A stretch of DNA of 64,000 nt from Rhodanobacter sp. (GTDB taxonomy: Bacteria > Pseudomonadota > Gammaproteobacteria > Xanthomonadales > Rhodanobacteraceae). The notes beneath the pieces were generated by a model. The model ran no database searches, was not told the origin of the DNA, and was given only the letters and a program-made list of their open reading frames with translations. The position numbers were made by a program, and so were the translations under genes. Where the stretch lies: assembly GCA_040371205.1 (NCBI GenBank), contig AP031382.1, forward strand, positions 1,299,562 to 1,363,561, read 5' to 3'. Shown piece by piece: positions 9,458 through 17,107 of the stretch (its first letter is position 1; each line of letters begins with the position of its first letter).

Positions 9458-9694
9458 TCAGCCGGCGGCGTCGCTGGCGCCGCCCGGATGCCAGTGGAAC
9501 ACCTCGTCCAGCCGCTTGCCGAACACGTCGGCGATACGGAAGGCCACTTCCAGCGACGGCGAATAGCGCCCTTGTTCGATGGCGGCGATGGTCTGGCGCG
9601 TGAGGCCCACGCGTTTACCCAACTCGGCCTGCGTCATGTCCTGTGCCAGGAAGCGCAGCAGGCGTACTTCGTTGCTGAGCGACTCAGTAGGCAA
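9458..9694 (-). CDS. XRE-family small transcriptional regulator
   Basis: A 78-residue DNA-binding protein that is essentially one Cro/C1-type helix-turn-helix: MTQAELGKRVGLTRQTIAAIEQG followed by YSPSLEVAFRIADVFGKRLDEVF, the pattern of the YgzD-like compact regulators. The start is taken as TTG at 9694, because GGAGG is placed seven bases upstream and no ATG precedes the HTH. It overlaps the end of the membrane-protein gene (stop at 9684) by 11 bp, so the two are translationally coupled. It is inferred to bind the palindrome at 10123-10146 and repress its own operon. Confidence 0.85.
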   Translation of the reverse strand: MPTESLSNEVRLLRFLAQDMTQAELGKRVGLTRQTIAAIEQGRYSPSLEVAFRIADVFGKRLDEVFHWHPGGASDAAG

Positions 9695-10112
9695 GGCGCG
9701 GCCTCCGTCGGTAGCCCATCGCGATCAGCGCGTAGCGCACCGTCTCGGCCAGCACGATGGCGAACAGTGCGGCGTTGGTAATCTTCCAGCCGCTATCGCT
9801 GAAGGGCATCACCACGCCGACCACGATCAGGCCGGTCAGCATCACGAAGTAGGCGGTGCGCGTAGCGCGGCCGTCGATGGCGCGGTCGCGCTCGTCCAGC
9901 AGCAGAGGCTCGCCGCGTTCCCGCCACTTCATCACCAGCAGGCCGGTGACGTAGGTGACGGCGTGCACACTGGCGACGACGGCGAGGCAGGCGATGCGTT
10001 GCATGAACGTCGTCAGCCACATCGGGCATTCGGCCTGTATCAGGAAATAGACGAGATAAGGCGGGCACTGACTCCACAGCGCCAGCCAGGCGCGCTTTTC
10101 GAATGGCGACAT
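9684..10112 (-). CDS. membrane protein paired with XRE regulator
   Basis: A 142-residue inner-membrane protein of unknown function. Predicted hydrophobic segments are at about residues 10-30, 35-62 (LACLAVVASVHAVTYVTGLLV), 87-103 (FVMLTGLIVVGVVMPF) and 111-130. A conserved-looking basic/acidic loop EPLLLDERDRAIDGRA lies between the second and third segments. The LDERD..I loop is a hallmark of small membrane proteins encoded next to compact XRE regulators (DUF2178-like), a similarity recalled rather than tested. AAGGGAA precedes the ATG at 10112. It is the first gene of the two-gene operon and sits directly behind a 9+9 palindrome. Confidence 0.75.
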   Translation of the reverse strand: MSPFEKRAWLALWSQCPPYLVYFLIQAECPMWLTTFMQRIACLAVVASVHAVTYVTGLLVMKWRERGEPLLLDERDRAIDGRATRTAYFVMLTGLIVVGVVMPFSDSGWKITNAALFAIVLAETVRYALIAMGYRRRPRLAY

Positions 10113-10122
10113 GGGCTTTCCC

Positions 10123-10146
10123 TTAAGTTCGTGATGTCGAACTTAA
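10123..10146 (-). promoter_or_regulatory. perfect palindromic operator for the XRE operon
   Basis: The arms TTAAGTTCG (10123-10131) and CGAACTTAA (10138-10146) are exact reverse complements around the 6-bp spacer TGATGT, 10 bp before the start of the membrane-protein gene. On the minus strand a TTGACA hexamer (10168-10173) is followed 17 bp later by AACATT (10145-10150), so the palindrome would overlap the -10 and start site. Autoregulation by the co-encoded XRE protein is inferred. The region is strikingly AT-rich compared with its surroundings. Confidence 0.7.
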
Positions 10147-10231
10147 TGTTGAATATATTTTACATCATGTCAAGTTTGTTGGTCTTTGACGTGTGGCTTA
10201 CCATGCAGTTCGAAGGATTGTCGGGAGGGGG

Positions 10232-10756
10232 TTAGTTGCCGGCAGGTTTGCCCACGCGCCGCGCCGGCAGCATGGCGTACAGCACTTCGTTGGCGTTGGC
10301 CTGCGAGGCGGCGGCGATGGCGGCCACCGTGTCACTGGTGGCAGCGGCCTGGTAGCCCTGTTGCTGCAGATGCCGCAGCAGTTCGTCCGGCGTGGCGTGC
10401 AGTACCGGCGCCAGCTCCGCCAGGCTGGCCTGGGTCATCAGGGCCACCGTCTGCACGGCGGGATTCGCCTGGCGTCCTTTGCCGGCGGTGAGTGCGAACG
10501 GCACCGCCACGGCCAGCGACAGGGCCAGCGGGATCAGCAGGGTCTTGCGCCTGGCATAGGCCAGCAGCGGCTTCCAGTTCTTCAGCAGGTGCAGCGCGAA
10601 CGGCGCCAGTAGCACCACGCTCAGCCATTCGTGCATGGCGTGGAAGGTGCGCGGCGCCCAATGGAAGAACAGGGCCACGCCCGAAACGGCGGAGACGGTG
10701 AACAGGCCGGCAGTAAGCGGCGTGCCGTAGCGGTGCATGAAGTCGTTGAAGCGCAT
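10232..10756 (-). CDS. DUF4405-type membrane protein (b561-like), probably iron-regulated
   Basis: A 174-residue protein. The first 90 residues hold three hydrophobic helices with His residues placed as in heme-binding DUF4405/cytochrome b561-like domains (HRYGTPLTAGLF, LFFHW, MHEWLS, FALHLLKNW). The rest is a soluble C-terminal part with HATPDELLRHLQQQGY and ANANEVLYAML that looks like two short helix-hairpin repeats. Function is unknown; heme binding is inferred from the paired His residues. A good Fur-box match lies 30-48 bp upstream. The ATG at 10756 has no clear ribosome site. Confidence 0.7.
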   Translation of the reverse strand: MRFNDFMHRYGTPLTAGLFTVSAVSGVALFFHWAPRTFHAMHEWLSVVLLAPFALHLLKNWKPLLAYARRKTLLIPLALSLAVAVPFALTAGKGRQANPAVQTVALMTQASLAELAPVLHATPDELLRHLQQQGYQAAATSDTVAAIAAASQANANEVLYAMLPARRVGKPAGN

Positions 10757-10785
10757 CCGGAGGAACCGTGCTGGGCGGAGTTTTA

Positions 10786-10804
10786 AATAATGATAGTTAT
10801 TCTC
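10786..10804 (-). promoter_or_regulatory. probable Fur box
   Basis: AATAATGATAGTTATTCTC matches the 19-bp Fur consensus GATAATGATAATCATTATC at 15 positions. It lies in the gap upstream of the DUF4405 gene and about 150 bp downstream of the MFS gene end, so it most likely controls the former. Repression by Fe-Fur is inferred. The rest of the 10757-10940 gap shows nothing further. Confidence 0.65.
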
Positions 10805-10940
10805 ATTTGAGACAAGCGGCCGGAGTGCCCATCCAGCTCATGCCGGTCGGTCGCTGCATCGCTCGCTGTCCCCGTGGGCGCCGCCCGAGACGTCGAACGC
10901 GCGACGAGCGACGAGCTGCGATGCCTTTGGATGGTACGCG

Positions 10941-12155
10941 TCAGGCGCCCGCTTCCGCCGCTCGCATCCGCAGGCCGCCCATGTAGCGCAACGCCACCAG
11001 CATCGCGGCCAGTCCCGATGCGGCGCCGACGCCCAGCGCCCAGCGCGGGCCGAAGTGATCGGCGATCCAGCCGACGACGGGCGCGCCGAGCGGCGTGCCG
11101 CCCATGGCGACGGCAAGGCGCAGCGCCATCACGCGGCCGCGCATGGCCGGCGCCGTGGTGAGCTGCATCAGGCTGTTGGTGCCGGTGGCGAACACCAGCG
11201 CGGCGAGGCCGGTCAGCACCAGGGCGGCGGCGAACAGCCCTTCGTCCGGCGCCAGCGCCGCCAGCAGGCAGCCTGCGCCGAACACGGCGGAAGCGGCGCA
11301 CAGCACGCCCATGCCCGGCTGGCTGCGATACGCCGAATACAAGGCGCCGCCCACCGAGCCGACGGCGAACGCGGAGGTGAGCAGGCCATACTTTCCGGCG
11401 CCGCCGTGGAACGCGGTGAGCGACATGGTGGAGATGAAGATGGGGAAGTTGAGGCCGAACGTGCCGATCAGGAACAGCATCACCAGCACGGCCATCAGGT
11501 CGGGCCGCCGCCATACGTAGCGGAAACCCTCGGCGAGGCCGTCGACCCTGCGGACCTTGCGCTCGCCGTCGTGCAATTGATCCACCCGCAGCATGGCCAG
11601 CGAGGCCAGCACGCCCGCGAACGAGGCGGCGTTGATCAGGAACACCCAGCCGCAGCCCACGGCGGCGATCAGCAGGCCGGCCACGGCCGGCCCGATCATG
11701 CGCGCGGCGTTGAACGAAGTGGAGTTGAGCGCCACCGCGTTGGCCAGGTGTTCGTCGCCCACCAGCTCGTTGACGAACACCTGCCGCACCGGCGCGTCGA
11801 ACGCGGAGACGCAGCCGAGCAGCAGCGCAAACGCATAGACCTGCCATAGCGTCACCACGCCGGCGATCGTCACCAGGCCCAGGCCCAGCGCCAGCAGGCC
11901 GAGCGCGGCCTGCGTGGCGATCAGCAGCTTGCGCCGGTCGAAGCGGTCGGCGGCGTAGCCGCTCCACGGCAGCAACAGCAACTGCGGGCCGAACTGCAGC
12001 GCCATCACCACGCCCACCGCGCTGGCGTTGTGCCGGGTGAGGATGGCGAGCACCAGCCAGTCCTGCGCCACCCGCTGCATCCAGGTGCCGACGTTGGACA
12101 CCAGCGCGCCGCCGGCCCACACGCGGTAGTTCCAGATGCGCAGCGAGCCGAACAT
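10941..12155 (-). CDS. MFS transporter, MFS_3/EntS-like
   Basis: A 404-residue major facilitator protein with about twelve hydrophobic segments. Characteristic motifs are WNYRVWAGGALVSNVGTWMQ near the start (typical of MFS_3), GYAADRFDRRKLL in the first cytoplasmic loop (motif A) and RGRVMALRLAVAMGGTPLG in the second half. The family exports siderophores, drugs or metabolites; the substrate here is unknown. The ATG at 12155 follows the isochorismatase-fold gene by 10 bp; an in-frame TTG at 12185 would overlap it. It is the last gene of a MarR-hydrolase-MFS operon, which suggests export of a compound sensed by the MarR protein. Confidence 0.88.
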   Translation of the reverse strand: MFGSLRIWNYRVWAGGALVSNVGTWMQRVAQDWLVLAILTRHNASAVGVVMALQFGPQLLLLPWSGYAADRFDRRKLLIATQAALGLLALGLGLVTIAGVVTLWQVYAFALLLGCVSAFDAPVRQVFVNELVGDEHLANAVALNSTSFNAARMIGPAVAGLLIAAVGCGWVFLINAASFAGVLASLAMLRVDQLHDGERKVRRVDGLAEGFRYVWRRPDLMAVLVMLFLIGTFGLNFPIFISTMSLTAFHGGAGKYGLLTSAFAVGSVGGALYSAYRSQPGMGVLCAASAVFGAGCLLAALAPDEGLFAAALVLTGLAALVFATGTNSLMQLTTAPAMRGRVMALRLAVAMGGTPLGAPVVGWIADHFGPRWALGVGAASGLAAMLVALRYMGGLRMRAAEAGA

Positions 12156-12165
12156 GCCCGTAGGT

Positions 12166-12729
12166 TCAGTCGCGGGTGCGCGCAAGCAGGTCGGCGACCT
12201 CGGCCGTGCTGCCGGTCTCGGCCAGCCGCGGGAAGATGCGCGCCACGCTGTTGGCGTGCGCGTCGGCGTTCAGGTCGGTCATCGCGTCGGTGGCGAGGGT
12301 GACGTGGTAGCCCAGTTCATGGGCCTGCCGCGCGGTGGATTCCACGCCGATGCTGGTGGCCACGCCCACGATCACCACCTGGGTGACGCCGAGCTGCTGC
12401 AGATGCTCGTGCAGGCCGGTGCCGGTGAACGCGCCCCAGGTGTGCTTGGTGACGCGATGGTCGGCGGCCTGCGCGTCCAGCTCGGGGATCAGCTCGGCCC
12501 AGTCCGGCGGCAGCTCGTCCATCCGCCTTGGCTGCTCGTTGCGGCCCGGCGCGCCGCCGGCCACGTTCACCAGCACCACCGGCGCATGGTGTTTGCGGAA
12601 AGCCTGGGTGATCGCCGCCACGCGCTCGATCACTCCAGGCATGGGATGCGCGCAGGGCAACTGGACGATGCCTTTCTGCATGTCGATGACGATCAGGGCG
12701 GTGCGTGGGTCGAGCGTGGTCAATGCCAT
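12166..12729 (-). CDS. isochorismatase-fold hydrolase lacking the nucleophile Cys
   Basis: A 187-residue cytoplasmic alpha/beta hydrolase of the isochorismatase-like superfamily. The catalytic Asp is in VIDMQKG, the Lys in VTKHTWGAF and the third-motif region reads VGVATSIGVESTARQA. In nicotinamidases and other amidases of this fold the residue after SI is Cys; here it is Gly, as in true isochorismatases (EntB, PhzD) that use vinyl ether hydrolysis. Isochorismate as substrate is only a possibility. It sits between a MarR regulator and an MFS exporter and is probably induced with them. Confidence 0.88.
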   Translation of the reverse strand: MALTTLDPRTALIVIDMQKGIVQLPCAHPMPGVIERVAAITQAFRKHHAPVVLVNVAGGAPGRNEQPRRMDELPPDWAELIPELDAQAADHRVTKHTWGAFTGTGLHEHLQQLGVTQVVIVGVATSIGVESTARQAHELGYHVTLATDAMTDLNADAHANSVARIFPRLAETGSTAEVADLLARTRD

Positions 12730-12765
12730 GGGGGAGTCTCGTCGGGTGGAATGGGGAAGCGCGGC

Positions 12766-13218
12766 TCAGCCTTCGGCCAGCCGCTTGAGCAGTTCGACGC
12801 CGCGCGCCAGGGCGTCCTGTTCGCTGGCGTTGAAGCGTTCGCGGATGGCGTGGAACAGCCAGTCCTCGCGTGCCGCGCGGATGGCGCGGATCTTTTCGCG
12901 GGCCAGCCGGGAGAGCGAGAGCAGGGTGCGCCGTCCGTCGCCGGGATCCGGCGCGGATTCGACCAGCCCCTGCGCCTGCATGCCGGCCACGGTGGCGCCC
13001 ATCGACTGCGGGCGCACGTTCTCGGCGCGCGCCAGTTCGCTGACCGTGGCGATACCGTGGCGCTCCAGGTGGATCAGCACCGCGACCTGCGACAGCGTGA
13101 GCCCCTCGACGCCGACCTTCTCGCGCAACTGGCGCTTCAGCTTGCCGATGAGGCCGCGCAGTTCGCGCGCGGTGGCTTGCGCCTGTGCAGTGCGCGGATC
13201 GGGCTGGGCGGATTTCAT
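12766..13218 (-). CDS. MarR family transcriptional regulator
   Basis: A 150-residue winged-helix regulator. The LTLSQVAVLIHLERHG and TVSELARAENVRPQSMGATV segments give helices 3 and 4 of the MarR fold, followed by the wing with the typical D-x-R of DPGDGRRTLLSLS. It heads the minus-strand operon with the isochorismatase-fold enzyme and MFS transporter, and starts 177 bp from the divergent ABC exporter, so it may control one or both. The ligand is unknown. No clear palindrome was found in the divergent gap. Confidence 0.9.
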   Translation of the reverse strand: MKSAQPDPRTAQAQATARELRGLIGKLKRQLREKVGVEGLTLSQVAVLIHLERHGIATVSELARAENVRPQSMGATVAGMQAQGLVESAPDPGDGRRTLLSLSRLAREKIRAIRAAREDWLFHAIRERFNASEQDALARGVELLKRLAEG

Positions 13219-13317
13219 GACTGCGCATGTTACGACCTATACAGGAAAACTGCAAAGGTAAACTTCCAATATCGGGAAGGGCGGGGTCGCCGTGCGGGCG
13301 CATCCGCGGCACGGCGG

Positions 13318-13345
13318 TTGATTTCAAAACTTATTGGTTTAGTAT
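13318..13345 (+). promoter_or_regulatory. candidate sigma-70 promoter of the ABC exporter
   Basis: TTGATT (13318-13323) and TAGTAT (13340-13345) are separated by 16 bp within a locally AT-rich stretch, 50 bp before the ATPase gene start. Hexamer agreement is moderate, and no start site is known. Confidence 0.45.
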
Positions 13346-13394
13346 TCCCGTCCTTGGTCGCCGCACGGCGGCTGGCGCGATGCGGGAGACAGGC

Positions 13395-14344
<950 letters not shown>

Positions 14345-14348
<4 letters not shown>

Positions 14349-15106
14349 ACTGGTACGGCATCCGCGCGATCTACCGTTTCGAAATGGCGCGCACCGGGCG
14401 CACGCTGATGCAGAGCGTGGCGTCGCCGGTGGTCTCCACTTCGTTGTATTTCGTGGTGTTCGGCTCGGCGATCGGCTCGCGCATCACCAGCGTGGAGGGC
14501 GTCAGCTACGCGGCCTTCATCATCCCCGGCCTGGTGATGCTGTCGCTGCTGATGCAGAGCGTCTCCAATGCGTCGTTCGGCATCTACTTCCCGAAGTTCG
14601 TGGGCACCATCTACGAGGTGCATTCGGCGCCGCTGTCGTTCCTCGAAATCGTGCTGGGCTACGTGGGGGCGGCGGCGACCAAGGCGATCATCGTGGGCCT
14701 GATCATCCTCGCCACCGCGCGCTGCTTCGTGGATTACTCCATCGCGCATCCGCTGGCGATGGTGACCTTCCTGCTGCTCACCACGGTGACCTTCAGCCTG
14801 CTCGGCTTCATCATCGGCATCTGGGCGGACAACTTCGAGAAGCTGCAGGTGGTGCCGCTGATGGTGATCACGCCGCTGACCTTCCTCGGCGGCAGCTTCT
14901 ATTCCATCCACATGCTGCCGCCGTTCTGGCAGAAGGTGACGCTGTTCAACCCGGTGGTGTACCTGATCTCGGGTTTCCGCTGGAGTTTCTACAACCTGGC
15001 CGACGTCGGCGTGCTGGTCAGCCTGGCCGCCACTACGGGCTTCCTGGTGCTGTGCCTGATCGCGGTGTGGTGGATCTTCAAAACCGGCTACAAGCTGAAG
15101 GTGTAA
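14345..15106 (+). CDS. ABC-2 type permease, YadH-like
   Basis: A 253-residue membrane protein with six predicted helices, the partner of the upstream ATPase. The sequence closely follows the YadH pattern: [15 protein letters not shown] near helix 1, [12 protein letters not shown], and the signature [20 protein letters not shown] followed by [12 protein letters not shown]. The start codon overlaps the ATPase stop. YadGH-type exporters are usually functionally unassigned. Confidence 0.93.
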
Positions 15107-15169
15107 CCGGGCGAACGTTTGGACAATCCGCGAGTCGAATCATCATTGATGCGACAGACGTGGAGGTGG

Positions 15170-16000
15170 ATGGTGGCGAACAAGCGCAAATCGGGCAGCA
15201 TCGGCTGGGTGCCGGCGGCGGTGCTGGTGGCGGCCGTCGCGGCGGCCGGCGGATACCTGGCCTGGCGGGCGATGCAGCCGGGCACGGGCACGAAACCGGC
15301 GGCGGTTCCTGCCGCCTCGAGCGCGGCGCAGCCCGCTGCAGCAACCGTCATCAAGCATCCGATCGCGCAGGCCGCGGTGCCGGCCAGCGCTTCCAGCGCA
15401 CCGTTGCCTGCATTGGACAACAGCGACGCCAGCGTGGGGTCGTCCCTGCTTTCGTTCGGCGGTGCGGAGCTGAAAGGCCTGCTGTTGCCGCAAGGCATCC
15501 TCTACCACATCGTGGCCACCGTGGATGCCTTGCCGCGGCATGAGCTGGGCAGCGCCTCCATCCTGCCGTTGCGCACGCCGCGCGGCGCGTTCATGGCCGC
15601 CAGCACCCAGGGGCTGCTCACCGTCGATGCGCGCAATACGGCGCGTTACGCGCCCTACATGGCGGTGGTCAGGCGCGTGGATTCGTCGGCCCTGGTGGCC
15701 TGGTACGTACGCAGCTATCCGTTGTTCCAGCAAGCCTACCGCGAGCTTGGATACCCCAAGGGCTATTTCAACGACCGCCTGATCGCGGCCATCGACGACA
15801 TGCTCTCCGCTCCCGCGCCGACGCAGCCGCCGGCGTTGCAGCTGGTGAACGGTCGCTACACCTACGCCGACCCCGCACTGGAGTCGCTGTCGGTGGGCCA
15901 GAAGCTGATGATGCGGCTGGGGCCGTCCAACGAGGCCGAGCTGAAGGCGAAGCTGCGCGTGATCCGCAACCTGCTGACGGCGGGGCCGCAGCTGCATTGA
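15170..16000 (+). CDS. DUF3014 domain protein
   Basis: A protein of about 276 residues anchored in the inner membrane by one helix (WVPAAVLVAAVAAAGGYLAW, near residues 12-31), followed by an Ala/Pro-rich linker and a periplasmic DUF3014 domain. The PLPALDNSD and SYPLFQQAYRELGYPKGYFN signatures are characteristic. The function of the family is unknown. Start choice is uncertain: ATG at 15149 and TTG at 15119 are in frame, but GGAGG at 15162-15166 supports 15170 or the adjacent GTG at 15173. It follows the ABC permease by about 60 bp. Confidence 0.8.
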   Translation: MVANKRKSGSIGWVPAAVLVAAVAAAGGYLAWRAMQPGTGTKPAAVPAASSAAQPAAATVIKHPIAQAAVPASASSAPLPALDNSDASVGSSLLSFGGAELKGLLLPQGILYHIVATVDALPRHELGSASILPLRTPRGAFMAASTQGLLTVDARNTARYAPYMAVVRRVDSSALVAWYVRSYPLFQQAYRELGYPKGYFNDRLIAAIDDMLSAPAPTQPPALQLVNGRYTYADPALESLSVGQKLMMRLGPSNEAELKAKLRVIRNLLTAGPQLH

Positions 16001-16141
16001 CGCGGCGCATCGCGCATCGCGCTGCCAGGCCGGTGCGATGCGCTGCAAATGGGCGGCCGACCTGCGCCACAAGTCATGGCCACGGCAGGCGGCGAACCGG
16101 CGCACAATGCGGTTCCCCCCACCGCTGAAACGGAGTCCGTC

Positions 16142-16915
16142 ATGCGCCCGACCGTACTTGCCGCAATGCTTGCGTTGGTCTTGCCGGTGGCTGCAGCGGC
16201 CATGCCTGCCGCGTCCGGTCACCCGGCCACGCCGTCCTATGTCACCGCTGCGATCAACGACCCCGCACGCGCCGCCGACCGCCACGACGATGCGCGCCGC
16301 CAGCTTGCCGCGGTGATGACCTTCGCCGAGGTGAAGCCTGGCCAGAAGGTGGTGGAGCTGGATCCCGGCAGCGGCTACTGGACGCGCGTGTTCAGCGCCA
16401 TCGTGGGGCCATCGGGCCGCGTCTACACCGTGTGGCCGGACGAGATGGCGAAGTATTCGACCAAGAGCCTCGCCAACTGGCAGAAGCTGGTGACCACCGC
16501 GCACTACGGCAACGTGAGCCTGCTCGAGCAGCCCGCCGCCCGCTTCGACGTGCCCAACGGGATCGACCTGGTGTTCACCTCGCAGAACTACCACGACTAC
16601 CACGACCCCTTCATGGGCCCGGTCGACATGGCGAAGTTCGACAAGCGGGTCTACGACGCGCTCAAGCCCGGCGGCCTGTTCGTGGTGATCGACCACGTAG
16701 CTCCGGCCGGCTCCGGACTGGCCGACACCGACACCCTGCACCGCATCGACCCCGCGGTGGTGAAGAAGGAGGTCGAGGCGGCCGGCTTCGTGTTCGACGG
16801 CGAGAGCGACGCCTTGCGCAACCCGGCCGATCCGCACACCGTGAAGGTGTTCGATCCGTCGATACGCGGCCACACCGACCAGTTCATCTACCGCTTCCGA
16901 AAGCCGTCGAAGTAG
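16142..16915 (+). CDS. exported SAM-methyltransferase-fold protein (COG4798-like)
   Basis: A 257-residue protein with a clear Sec signal peptide (residues 1-20, cut after AAA) followed by a Rossmann methyltransferase core. It has KVVELDPGSGYWTRVFS in the motif I position (the usual Gly-rich loop, with D-P-G-S-G), TSQNYHDYHDPFMG and ALKPGGLFVVIDHVAP. Such predicted exported methyltransferases are widespread in gammaproteobacteria and unexplained, because S-adenosylmethionine is not expected in the periplasm. The ATG at 16142 follows a run of purines and marks the signal peptide. It is a single gene convergent with mfd; the 190-bp gap to mfd shows nothing further. Confidence 0.85.
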   Translation: MRPTVLAAMLALVLPVAAAAMPAASGHPATPSYVTAAINDPARAADRHDDARRQLAAVMTFAEVKPGQKVVELDPGSGYWTRVFSAIVGPSGRVYTVWPDEMAKYSTKSLANWQKLVTTAHYGNVSLLEQPAARFDVPNGIDLVFTSQNYHDYHDPFMGPVDMAKFDKRVYDALKPGGLFVVIDHVAPAGSGLADTDTLHRIDPAVVKKEVEAAGFVFDGESDALRNPADPHTVKVFDPSIRGHTDQFIYRFRKPSK

Positions 16916-17107
16916 GCGACCCCGCGCGCGCCCAGATCGGCCAGCGCGGCCCGCCGAGGGCGAGGCCGGGCGCTGGCATGGGAGCGTCGATGCCGAACCG
17001 TGGTTTCCCGGCATGCGCTGTCCGCTCAGGCGGGATGACAGCGATTGTTCGGCGCGGGGCACCGCCGCTCCCTTGAAACTGTCGCGTGATCCGCGCGGCG
17101 GCCGCGC

